Notes under the pieces: generated by a model
The model's input: the letters and a program-made list of their open reading frames with translations, nothing else
The model's database searches: none
Told to the model about the DNA's origin: nothing
Assembly: GCA_949317995.1 (NCBI GenBank)
Contig: OX439036.1
Span: 107,921,669 to 107,985,668 of the forward strand
Source: Acholoe squamosa
Lineage: Eukaryota > Annelida > Polychaeta > Phyllodocida > Polynoidae
Direction of reading: 5' to 3'
DNA: 64,000 bases
Position numbers and translations under genes: made by a program
Shown: piece after piece, positions 43,986 through 56,100 of the stretch
How positions within the stretch are numbered: position 1 is the first letter of the stretch
Layout of the letters: the number at the start of each line of letters is the position of its first letter

Positions 43986-44690
43986 ATATTTCTAAAACTA
44001 CCATAATGATGCATATATATGGGTATTGAATCACTCAACTGCCAGTAAAAGGTGGAAATGTTCAGTGCAGGACATCGCTACAGGGACTCATTGGGGGGGC
44101 GGGGGACTTACAATTCCAAATACCACTATTGACATGTTATGCCTAAGAACTCCGTATATTTATATATAGTAATAGTATTCCAGTATTTATGCAGTATTTT
44201 ATCTTGCACAATGGAGCCATTTAAATGACCGAATTAACATTTCACTAATCAGCTAACTGCTTAAAGCTGGTATAAAATCTGGTATAGCCTTTTCTGATAC
44301 TTATTTCATAGAATTATATACCCCTCCCTATGTAGTAGGGTGCAATTTATTCTGGTAATAGCTGGCCTGTTATATGCACAATACAGGATATCAGTATGGT
44401 CCTTTTGGTGGGGAGGGAAATCACTTGCTTGATTAGTTATGGTCACAGCCTCCAGGTGGCAGCACTCAGTGGCCTGCTCCACTGCAATAGTTTATACCCC
44501 TCGTGTGCACTGCGTGCCCTACCCCATATGACCCATTCATGTGCACCACATGGACCACTGGTGCTGCCACCTTCAGGCATCTACTGCAGTTCTTTCTTAT
44601 ATTATTCAGCTCTCCACTAGATGGCGACAGCAGCCCTGTACCAATCTAAAAGACTAAATCTTGTATGCCGAACTCGCCTTCGGGAGTCAA
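43986..44690. other. No gene
   Basis: No supported feature. The frame at 44396-44620 shows no family resemblance. Confidence 0.4.
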
Positions 44691-46125
44691 TGGGGGGGTA
44701 TGGGGGGGTCACAATTTCTTTTGACCCCTGAACGAAATTCAAAATTTCTTTTGACCCCTGAACAAATTTTTTTTTCAGCCCATTAGCCCCTCTTTATAGT
44801 GGGAGGTGAAAATGATTTAACTTTTTTCCACTAAAAAGGAAACAGACTACACATTAGGCCTATGCCTACTATAGTCTATACCATAGCACAATTATGGGGC
44901 CCCCAAGGGCATTCCCTGATGTCACAATATCGCCAAAATTCAAGGCTTCAAGTCACATGTCACTTTTTTAGGGAAAATAATAGGCCCTATGTCTAATAAC
45001 CTCAAAAATCAATGTCTCAGCTCACATGTCACTTTTTTAGGGATTGAACATGTCACATGTCACTTTTAAAAGGGTACCATGTTGGAATGTCACCTCAAAA
45101 TGGCCAAATGTCCCCATGTCTTTTTTTACCCCTTGGGGGCCACAATTATGGTGCCTTCACACTCAATTTTCACTTAGCCCCTCAGAAGGGGGGGCAAAAA
45201 AAAAATTTGGCCCCTCCTAAGGGTGTTGAAATCTTTTGGCCAGTCCGCTCAAAAACCCAACACCCCACTCACTCAATCACAGGATTTTTTTTGGGGGGGG
45301 GGGGCAGTGGTCGACAAAGAAATTTCTGACCCCTTTTAACGTCTAACTAAAGAATGAGGAGCGCCATAAGGGCTCAGTCATTTATTGACAAGTGGGAGGC
45401 TGGGCATATTCGATATAGGCCTATCGGTAATTTAAAAACTCATCGCAACGTGTCATTCCACATCCTTATCCGATTTTTTTTTTTGGGGGTGAATCATTTT
45501 GCAAAATAATTTCTTATGAGGAGGTCGATCTGCCAAAATCCATCAAACCTCCCCAAGGTGGTGATGAATGACTCAGCCCTAAAACTTAAAAGGGGTGACA
45601 GAACAATTTTCACCGTCAGCACATAAATAGTTCAGCAGTGTTTAAAATAAAATGACCACGCCCGAACACCGCATGATTTCATTTATCTTCTATGTTATAT
45701 GCAATTGAAAGCAACATACATTGAAGTTTTAAGCTCATATAAACTCAATAGCTGTCGTTAAAGTTATTATCACTCACTGCTATTGATAGATTCCATCAGA
45801 TTTAGATTGATGTGTGAAATAAATATAACCCATTCTTTGTCCATTTGTCCATATAAAGAGAAATTATTGTAGGGGTGATTATTATAGGGGGCAGAATTGA
45901 TGCCTTGGGGGAGGGGGTAATTTCTCTTGACCACTTGCCAATCCTCCCATTTGCCGGTCGTCCCATTTGATCATTTTTTAACAACAAGTCCCTTGTCAAA
46001 TCTAAGAAATGATGTTTGTCCCTTGTCACTTCATCCCCATGTCCCTTGTCGATTTTAAGAAATGGTCTTGTCCCCTTGTTGATTATAAGAAGTGGCCCTG
46101 TCCCCTTGTCGATTTTACCGGTCAG
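44691..46125. repeat. Mixed repeats left of the 29 bp array
   Basis: TTTCTTTTGACCCCTGAAC occurs twice near 44715 and 44745. CACATGTCACTTTTTTAGGG occurs twice near 44955 and 45025. CCTTGTCGATTTTAAGAA-type phrases occur near 46045-46110. The last type also occurs to the right of the array (48680-48880), so the array may have grown inside one repeat element. Confidence 0.5.
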
Positions 46126-48265
46126 GGGCCCTCTATATAGCCTCTATGTGCACCACACAGCCTATATAGCCATTATGTGCACCACACAGCCTACATAGCC
46201 TCTTTGTGCACCACACAGCCTATGTAGCCTCTATCTGCACCACCCAGCCTATGTAGCCTCTATGCACACCACACAGCCTATGTAGACTCCCTGTACACCA
46301 CATTACCTATATAGCCTCTATGTATGTCACACAGCCTATGTGCATCGGACAGCCTATATCTGCACCACAGAGCATGAATAGCCTCTATGTACAACCAACA
46401 GCCTGTATAGCTTCTATGTACACCACACATAGCCTCTATGTGCACCACACAGCCTATTTGGCCTCTACTTGTACCACACAGCCTATATAGCCACCATGTG
46501 CATGCCACTAGCCACCATATGCATGCCACAACCTATATAGCGTCTCCATGTCCACCACACACCCTATATATCCTCTATACCCACCAGCAACCTATGTAGC
46601 CTCTTTGTACATGGCACAGCCTATAGCCTATATGTGCATGACACAGCCTACATGGCCTCTATGTGCATCACACAGCCTATGTGGCATCTATGTACACCAC
46701 ACAGCCTATATAGCCTGCATGACCACCACACAGCCTATAATTATAGCCTCCATGTGCACCACACAGCATATATGGCCTCTATGTGCACCACACAGCCTAT
46801 ATAGCCTCTATGTGCACCACACAGCCTATATAGCCTCCATGTGCACCACACAGCATATATGGCCTCTACGTGCACCACACAGCCTATATAGCCTCTATGT
46901 GCACCACACAGCCTATATAGCCTCCTTGTGGACCACACAGCCTATATAGTAACTATGTACTCCCAACAGCCTATGTAGGCTCTATGTACACTGCATAACC
47001 CATTTAGCCTCTATGTGCACCACACAGCCTATATAGCCTCTATGTGCAACACACAACATATATAGAATCTGTATGCACCACACATCCTATATAGCCTCTC
47101 TGTGCACCACACAACCCATATAGCCTCTATGTGCACCACACCACACAGCCTATATAGCCTCTATGTGCACCACACAGCCCATTTAGCCTCTACGTGCACC
47201 ACACAGCCTATATAGCCTCTATGTGCAACACACAACATATATAGCATCTAGATGCACCACACATCGTATATAGCCTCTCTGTGCACCACACAACCCATAT
47301 AGCCTCTATGTGCACCACACAGCCTATGTAGCCTCTATGTGCACCACATAGCCTATATGACCTCTATGTGCATCACACAACCTAAATGGCCCCCTATGTT
47401 CACCACATAGCCTATATGGCCTCTATGTGCACCACACAGCCTACATAGCCTCTATGTGCACCACGCAGCCTATATGGCCTCTATGTGCACCACACAGCCT
47501 ATATAGCCTCTATGTGCACCACACAGCCTATATAGCCTCTATGTGCACCACATAGCCTATATGACCTCTATGTGCACCACACAGCCTACATAGCCTCTAT
47601 GTGCAGCACACAGCCTATATAGCCTCTGTGTACATCACACAGCCTATATAGCTTCTATGTGCACCACACAGCCTATATGACCTCTATGTGCATCACACAG
47701 CCTATATAGCCTCTGTGTGTATCACATAGCCTATATAGCCTCTATGTGCACCACACAGCCTATATCTATATGGCCTCTGTGTGCATCACACAGCCTACAT
47801 AGCCTATATGTGCACCACACAGCCTATACAGCCTCTGTGTGCATCCATAGCCTATATAGCCTTTATGTGCACCACACAGCCTACATAGCCTCTATGTGCA
47901 CCACACAGCCTATATGGCCTCTATGTGCACCGCATAGCCTATATGGCCTCTGTGTGCATCACACAGCCTACATAGCCTCTATGTGCACCACACAGCCTAC
48001 ATAGCCTCTATGTGCACCACATAGCCTACATAGCCTCTATGTGCACCGCATAGCCTATATGGCCTCTATGTGCACCACATAGCCTATACAGCCTCTGTGT
48101 GCACCACACAGCCTAAATGGCCCCCTATGTGCATCACACAGCCTATATGGCCTCTATGTGCATCACACAGCCTATAAATTATCTCCTCTATGTACATAAC
48201 ATGTACATGACATAGCCTATATAATAACCTATGTGTGCACCACACAGCCCATGTAGCCACAAAAT
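46126..48265. repeat. Array with 29 bp period, about 70 units
   Basis: The unit is TATATAGCCTCTATGTGCAC plus CACACAGCC. Spacing is 29 bases where measured (46801 to 46830), with many point variants and some indels. Since 29 is not a multiple of three, all three frames are visited and give repeats such as YIASMCTTQPI; these frames are not genes. The array is contiguous and has no spacers. Confidence 0.9.
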
Positions 48266-48399
48266 ATTTGAAGTAGGGAAAAGTCAAGATGTGATGAATA
48301 TAGTAAGGAGGGAGGATATAAATCTCTTTTCATGAGGATTTTTTTTTTTAATTTAGAGATTAAAATACATCAATTAAGAATTTAGGGGAAATTAAAGGA

Positions 48400-48960
48400 T
48401 GAGATGTTGGATTTTTTCAAAAGGGTAAAATGTCATATTTCGACAAACGGGCATAATATACAAGGTGGCCCGGAGATGCGCTGAGAATTTTTGCATCTCT
48501 CGCATTGGGCTTTTTGATAAAAAGAAGGTAAAATTTTAGCCCCCTCTCAAGACAAGAGGGGTGAAATCTTTTAGCCCCCCCTCGGGAGGAGTCTGAATTT
48601 TTTACACCCCCCTCAAACCCACCAGCTCTCCCCCCTTGATAAATAACGACCATGGGGGCCCTTGATGGGGGGTCCCCAATGTCCCATGTCAATTTTAAGA
48701 AATGATCATGTCACTGTGTCGATTTTAAGAAATGTTCATGTCAGCCCCCCCCCCCTCGACGGCAGGCAAATTATTTTGGTGCCCCCCGAGGGCTTTTTTG
48801 CTAAAAACAGGGTGAATTTGTTTTAGCCCCCCCTCACGAGGGGTCGATTTTCATGTCCCCATGTCGATTTTAAGAAAGTGCCAATGTCCCATGTCACTCA
48901 GCTCAAAAATGCCATGTCGCCATGTCGATTTTAGGGGTCTAGGTCCCTACCATGCCCTTA
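48400..48960. repeat. Family J and GTCGATTTTAAGAA repeats
   Basis: GGGGTGAAATCTTTTAGCC and TTGATAAATAACGACCAT are family J pieces. From 48680, ATGTCGATTTTAAGAAATG-type phrases repeat with C-rich spacers. Confidence 0.5.
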
Positions 48961-48984
48961 TGTATCGGGGTAGTCCATGTCATG

Positions 48985-49098
48985 CACATTTCAATAGGCC
49001 GTGTGGCGTAGTCCATACGGTGCACATTTCAATAGGCCGTGTGGCGTAGTCCATACGGTGCACATTTTGATATGCCGTGCGGCGTAGTCCGTACGGTG
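48985..49098. repeat. 38 bp tandem repeat, 3 copies
   Basis: CACATTTCAATAGGCCGTGT with GGCGTAGTCCATACGGTG starts at 48985, 49023 and 49061. The third copy is slightly changed. Confidence 0.85.
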
Positions 49099-49713
49099 CA
49101 CAGGAGAGGTATACGGGACTGCTCCTCTGCCACATCCAAATCAGTCACCACCAGTAGGGAATGTATACAACTTTGCTTTATGGCTTCAGATGGCCCCACT
49201 CTACTGGTGCAATCAAGACTGGATAAAATGCTGGAAGCATTTATTTTCACACAGATATATGCTTAAATTTAGCATGGTTAGAACTTACGAAATAGACTGA
49301 AATTTCACCAGAGCACTAACAAGTACTGTGATGATAGGCATGTAGAAAGTGGAAGATCTTTATATTTGAGATCTTGTAGTCTTGTAAAAGTATGGAGTGA
49401 GTAATACCGTTAAGCCACGATCATAAGCTGACATTTTTTTCTTTTGCTATTTTTGGCAGAAATCAGCTTCGAATGTATTGCCAGTCTACCCCCTGGTTTA
49501 AGGGTGGGGTTTTATTACAACAAATTTAAGAGAAAGTACCGGTAGTTAAAGTAAGCCCCAAAGTCTGTACTTGTTTGGCGCCATTTGACAGCTTGTCAGT
49601 CATATTTATGGCGAGAAAACATCATAAGGCATCAATATATGTATATATAAATGGTTTAGTACCCGCGCAGGAGACCTGAAAGGACGAGATAAAGACCCAT
49701 TTTAGAATACGAC
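49099..49713. other. No gene; family C fragment
   Basis: 49404-49545 has an eroded family C start (TACCGTTAAGCCACGATCAT). Nothing else is supported. Confidence 0.45.
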
Positions 49714-49979
49714 TACCGTAATCTCCCGCATATAAGACGCGTCTTATATGGGGGGTTTTAGTTCTCATTGGGTCCACAAGGGGGACACCAAAGACCTTTC
49801 TTTTGATATCTTACATGCCCCCTTGGTCATAATAGGACATAAGGGGGTCCAGGGTGGCCCAAGCTACACATAGGTTTTTGAATTTTGAAAATTCATTCAG
49901 TAGAACCAGTTATGAATTTTTCATTTTTTTGAGATTTTCCAAAACTCTAGGTGTGCCTTATACGCGGGAGATTACGGTA
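49714..49979. mobile_element. Family A element, long subtype
   Basis: TACCGTAATCTCCCGCATAT to ATACGCGGGAGATTACGGTA with the internal phrases GGTTTTAGTTCTCATTGG and TCATTCAGTAGAACCAG. Between 49980 and 50480 follow a family B right end, the third family H copy (50199-50325, inverted) and another family A right end. Confidence 0.75.
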
Positions 49980-50489
49980 TATCCAATATTTTCCCAACTG
50001 TTCCAGCACCACAGGGGGGCCTGGGCTCCTAGAAACACGTAACTTTCTGAATTTTAAAGAAAATAAGTTACACTATTTTAAAATTTTCCACAATTTTTTA
50101 AACTTTCCACGAACTCATACGGGAGAATTTACGGACATCTACTAAAATGCCATTTTGCTGCTTATACAAAGATGCTGCAACACTTGTGAGTATTGTGTCC
50201 CAGAGATGCCGCTCACTGGCTGACAAAAGCCAGGAACTAGATTTCAGACTTTTCCCAGGAAATTGTCTCAATTTAGTACATAAATCTCAACAAAATTAGG
50301 AATTCCTGGCAACCCTGGAAAATTTTTCTCAAGGTTCTTTCATTTGCAATCCATTCAGTAGAAGAAAAGAAAAGTTATGAACTCTTTTTTTTTTTTTTTT
50401 ATTATTCTGACCATTTTCTAAAACTCTAGGTGTGTCTTATTCGTAGGATGTGCATAGATGTGGGAGATAACAGTAACAAAAACATTAAA

Positions 50490-52972
50490 GCAAGGATGTT
50501 TTTTACTCTTTTATTTTGATATCAAACCGTTTAGAAACTACTCCATCTTCACAATTTGTCCATCATCGTTCACATCCCATCCTCTCACACATACTCCCAT
50601 CAAGCCGACTGGCAAACACTTCAGGCTTCTCTGAATAATATTCACAAAGAATATCTCCCGCAGTGCGCCATCTTTAAGATTTGCGACTATCTACAATAAT
50701 GTCTCTATTTACATTGGTAGATTCCTACAGACTCTAAACCTCCGGGTGCGCTTTGAGCGCCTAAACTCTCATTCTAGTCGTATCTTAGAGCTATTATTGA
50801 CTGTGTTTTGATATGATGCCCCAGATAACGACCCATATACAGGGGCGTTTTTTAAGGTTACATGACAATATTTTTATAATGGGACAACAAAGGCTGTCAT
50901 GAAAACATTCACTGATTAAACCAAGTTAAATAGATTAATCTGAAAAAGGTGCAAGACTGATTTTAAACTCCCTGTTTATATCCACAATATAGATTTTGTT
51001 CTTGTACACTCATACATATTGCAGAAAAAAAAACCCAAAAAAAACAACTTTTAAGGATATTCAACTTAAAATTGTGATTAGACTCAATATTTCTATCAGC
51101 AAAAATATCAGAATATGGTGCCTATCTGAGAGATTAATAAGAATAAGCATCAGTCCAATAAAGTGTGATTCTAACTGATAATACAAAAAAAAAGTGTTTT
51201 CAAGTCTTCTCTTCAACCATACCATAAATATATACATATTAGGCAACATATCTAACAAGGAAAGCACTATCTTGTATCCTCCCATCTACAAACTGTCATT
51301 ATACACACAATAGGATCTGTTTCGCTACATAAATTGATTAAGAAAATGTCTTGAGACTCAAGCGACACTCTTTCACTAATGTCACACACCTAGCGCTGAT
51401 GAATATTGAGTTTTCCGAGTAACAACATTAGATCTTGTCCGATAAGTACAAATAAAGCGATGACTACAAAATCTTTACCTTTGAGTGAGGGAATAATAAG
51501 ATACGTACGGAATACACACAGACTTCTGTAGTAAATTGTGTTGAGATACGCATTATGACCAGATGGGGTGAAAACATCAAACTTGAGTCTACCAATCTGA
51601 ACAGTGTCCTTCATAATTCAACTTTTTGATCTGGTAATTCAACAGTCTACTGTTACTTCTTTTCCAGGTACAACATTTCAATATGATACATCAAATCTGG
51701 TAAAAGTCAGAAGTGATATATGAAGGTTAAGGTTAGGCCATTGGCCTATGTTGCCATTGACATTAATGTTCTATGTCATTGCCTATGTCATTGCTGCATG
51801 AGGTAAACAACAAATGGGCATGTGTGAACTATTGGCCCTTAAAGCGTTAAGGTGTTCCTTAAAGGGTTAATAGTCAGATGGCTATTAACCTTGAGAGCCA
51901 CAGAGTTAATCCTCCTCGCACCTTTCTTTGTACTATACTATAATGACACATGTTACCTACCTGGTCTATCAGCACGAGTTATGGGGGGCTTTGAATGAAT
52001 TACATGTAGATTCTCTCTTTGTGGAGTTTGTGGTGCACACAAAATATTCGTGCAAATGTAAGTGTGTAATTTTTCTCTACTGGTATGTTCTATTGTAGCT
52101 AAATTGGAGTCCAGTTACCATATATTTAATTATGCAATTGACTAATGACCAATGGCATAATGAACATAGATATTAAAGAAAGATTGGCCAATCAGCCATT
52201 GTTGGGACAACACTCCAGGGGTTGACGACTAAAGCGATTCCTGGGAAGTATTGCAAAATTTAACACAACCTATAGAATGTTGGGTTGAGTACATAAGCGA
52301 GTTCTTCGTAATCCACAAGCAAATACAGAATTTGTGAGCTCTTGTTTGCTATACAATTAAATGAAACTAAATATCAATCCCCACTGAATACAGACAATGT
52401 ATAGGACTTAATACCAAGAATTAAAAATGTCTTTTTTCTCACATATCTTGGTCATTGCTGAACTATAGTGTTTGAGGTTGACAAGACTGTAAGTATTGAC
52501 AGTGTATTGTTTGCGACTGTCTGTTTGACAGTCCCGAGCACGCAACAACTCGGGACTTAGATAATGGCAATAATAATGCGCTTCTCTTAATGAACAGGAA
52601 GGAATTACAGCAGCAAAATCAGGCAAAAAAGTAGGTGTGTAGGGAAATCTGACCATACCTATCTGCTGACAATGGCGAATCAACGCCGGATGACATTGTT
52701 GGAAAGTCTGCGTCACTCCCCGCAGCACTTGGCATATGGAACTGTCACAAGGCTATGAGTGCAGAGTGTACTAAGACTCTGTCGGGCGAGTGTACCAGCA
52801 CTGTGTTGGGCGAGTGTACCAGCACTAATCCTACATATACCCCCCTGGTGGAGATTTCATCAACTATCCACTACAACCTGTTTCATGCCTGAATTTGTCG
52901 CTCCAATTCCATGAACCCATCTTTGTTGGGATCCCATCACTGACTGTTGTTTTTATGTGGCGGTGTGGGCGC
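50490..52972 (-). other. YTHDC1: YTHDC1 3' UTR (inferred)
   Basis: On the minus strand, after the stop codon at 52973, about 2.5 kb shows no inverted-repeat element of the kinds that fill the flanks, apart from one family F scrap near 51840. An AATAAA (minus) lies at 50510-50515, just before repeat sequence starts again. This suggests a long single-exon 3' UTR. The short minus-strand frames inside (51061-51614) are unrelated to the YTH protein. Confidence 0.45.
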
Positions 52973-53149
52973 CTACCGGCGATCACGGTGTCGATCACGG
53001 TCGCGCCGGTCACGGGGGCTGTGTGAGGAGTGAGAGGAGGATCGTGCCGTTTCTCTAGAATGGCTGACGGCTGAGTGACTTGATGACGATGTGTGGCTGG
53101 AGCTGGCGTGAGCTGTACGCCGCAAGAAGTCATCAACATCACGCTCGTA
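52973..53149 (-). CDS. YTHDC1: YTHDC1 last coding exon
   Basis: 58 residues from [12 protein letters not shown] through Ser/His repeats to [15 protein letters not shown], then TAG at 52973-52975. The VDDFLRR block and an RD-rich end are also found in vertebrate YTHDC1. Acceptor ATCTTTCAG/TACG, phase 0. The minisatellite at 53150-53680 starts right at this acceptor. Confidence 0.9.
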   Translation of the reverse strand, partial: YERDVDDFLRRTAHASSSHTSSSSHSAVSHSRETARSSSHSSHSPRDRRDRDRHRDRR

Positions 53150-56100
53150 CTGAAAGATAACAAATCAAATGTCATTTAACTCCCCTCATACTGAAATATA
53201 ACAAATCAAATGTCATTAACATTACGCTCATACTGAAATGTAACAATCAATTGTCATCAACAATACGATTATACTGGAATGTAACAAATCAAATGTCATC
53301 AACAACACAATCGTACTGGAATGTAACAAATCAAATGTCATCAACAACATGATCGTACTGGAATGTAACAAATCAAATGTCATCAACATCACGCTTATAC
53401 TGAAAAGTAACAATCAATTGTCATCAACAATACGATGGTACTGGAATGTAACAAATCAAATGTCATCAACAACATGATCGTACTGGAATGTAACAAATCA
53501 AATGTCATCAACATCACGCTTATACTGAAACAACAAATCAAATGTCATCAGCAACACGCTTGTACTGAAATATACAATCAAATGTCATCAACATCACGCT
53601 CGTACTGAAACATAACTCAAATGTCATCAACATCAGGCTCGTACTGAAATGTAACAATCAAATGTCATCAGTGTCAAAGTGAAATGAAGGGCATGGTTTT
53701 CCGGTATTTTTTGAAACACTATAGAACAATAGCAAACCTTCGTTTTTCAAGCTAAAAGCGAGGCTTATATTACCTTATAAAGTCAGTCGCGAGGTTTACA
53801 TAGAGGCGCAGCTTATATGTGGGAATTTACAGTAGTAAGAATTGGCATGGTTCAGTGACTTTTATCTTTACTATCCTCTATATTGAGTCTTTCAAATTTG
53901 ATTCTCTCTTATATTAATTTACTCAGTAGATGAATTACAGAAAATATACTGGTTTTGTCTACAATATCCACTACACATGTAAATCACTACTATACCACCA
54001 CAGAACACGTCCAGGGATACATGCTACTGGGGAATATCATTCAACGGTATGCGCCTGAATAATCCAGTCAATGCTTGATTTAAAATTCGGCGACACATGC
54101 AATGGTTCAGAGACTAGGGACAACACTGGGAATCATCCAGGGGCTCATCAATATCTCATGCCTTACCACTAATCGACATAACAGGATGGAAATCTTGTTA
54201 CAGAACTATTAACCACCATGACGGATAAAACACATGCTGTTCCTAAATGTTTAAAATGAAGAGGGGAAAACATACCAGGTTTTCCAACAATACAACTTAA
54301 TCTACTAGGAAGGAGATCTTGTTTACAGAATTACCATCTTCTGTAACCAGATGTCGGTGTACCATAAATTCCCTCATATAAGCCACACGCCCACGCCCTT
54401 GAATAAGTCGCCCCCTGAGTTTGGAAAATTCTAAAAATCTTAAAATGGCATAACTTTTTCTAATGAATGAATCTTCAAATTCAAAAGGTTGTGGGGTCCT
54501 ATGGGCGCCCGGAACCCCCCCCCCCCCCCCCCCCTGTAATGCCTGAACAGTTGGGAAAATATTGGGTAATACCTGGGTTGGGTTTCCATACAAGCTGCGA
54601 CTATCGTGGGAATTTATGGTAACACAGTCGGGTTGCTATGTACACCACCACACCACATACAGGCTTATAGTGTGTGAATGTGGTCACTTACTCGTCCTAC
54701 CTGGTAAGGGTCCGTCTTGGCCGTTCGCCTCTCCGAGGACCGTGAGTGGGAGGAGTGGGAGGTATGTGAGGTGCGGGATGGTGGAGGGTAGTTGATCGGG
54801 GGTGCGTAGTCACGGTGTGTGTGTGCCATCCTGTCGTAGTGGCTCGTGTAGGGCTGCGGGGGTTCCATGTGGCCATATCCAGGCGGGGGCTGGAAGGGGA
54901 AGGACAAATATGGATTGTTACTAACAATAGCAGTTTGTTATTCTTTTAATACTACTAATAGATTTATAACTATATGATGCATGTCTAATTCAGTTGGATA
55001 AATTTCAAACCCAATACTTCAATTGTGAATACAGATACTGTTATATCTAACACCGTGAATTCTCTCGTAAAAGCCGCATCCACTTATAAGCGGTACCCTG
55101 AGCTAGAGAGGAAGCTATAGGCTGCGTCACTCCCGACCTGAGGGCTGAAAATTGATGCTTTAGTTCTCTTCTATAGGGTTAAATACCCCTTATAAGCTGC
55201 ACCTAGACTTTGGGCCGATCCTGTAAGCCGCATAATGATTTGAGTACTGGCACGTGCCGCAGCTTATATGAGAGAATTTACGGTACTTGTTGATTTCTTT
55301 TTTGTTGTTGATTATTTTAGAATTACAAATCATATCATTTTGTGATTAAACATTTACTAACACACTACATGGTTATGATCTTTGATCGATCAACAAATTA
55401 CCCTGTAGAACTTGAGTGTCTAATATTAGACTTGTGTGCATATAAAGCCTATAAGAGATGTTAGGATACCTACTAAGAGGGAACTTACTGGCCCGCTATA
55501 GGAGGGCATCGCCATACGCGGTGGGTGCGACTGGAACTCCCGCATGTAGTCATTGTAGTTCTGAATAGAAACAAACGCGGATTAGGGAGAACTTAATTTG
55601 ATGTCATTTAATACAAGTCCAATAATTTGATATTATGCACATAATTGTAACATGTCTATGTTAACTTGCAGATTATGAGATCATTAACTTTGATTGTTAA
55701 CTGTAAGGCATTACTTAATTTAAAATAAAACAAGATCTATGAAATTTACTTCCGAGCCATAAAGCTTGCATTTATAATATTTCACTTTCAAAAACGAATT
55801 CAAATGTTAAAGGCAACATTTATATTATGTTCATCTTATCAAATTTCAATTTAACTTCATGCAAAAAAATCCGTGAGGAGAACTTGTAAAATCCTTTGTT
55901 GTAGAAAACTATGTAACAATGTAAATACTAACGCCATTAATGAAAGTATCCTTTCTCACCCCTCCATACCGTGGTGTCGACCTGCAATCAACCGGTCAGA
56001 CAATGTCAATTACACATACAGGAATCAAAGTGGCTAAGCACAAGTACTGTAATCTCCCGCGTATAACACTCATCTTATATGCTGGGTTTTAGTTCTCCCT

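Noticed and set aside
46548-48004. Long open frames reading YIASMCTTQ-type repeats on both strands
   Set aside because: The 29 bp array lacks stops in several frames by composition; there is no start context, splice site or family resemblance.
51061-51614. Two hydrophobic minus-strand frames of 74 codons
   Set aside because: They lie in the inferred YTHDC1 3' UTR, in A/T-rich sequence that favours chance hydrophobic frames.
52864-53175. 103-codon frame overlapping the last YTHDC1 exon
   Set aside because: It is an alternative frame of the true exon; the [12 protein letters not shown] frame matches the family and has the right splice phase.
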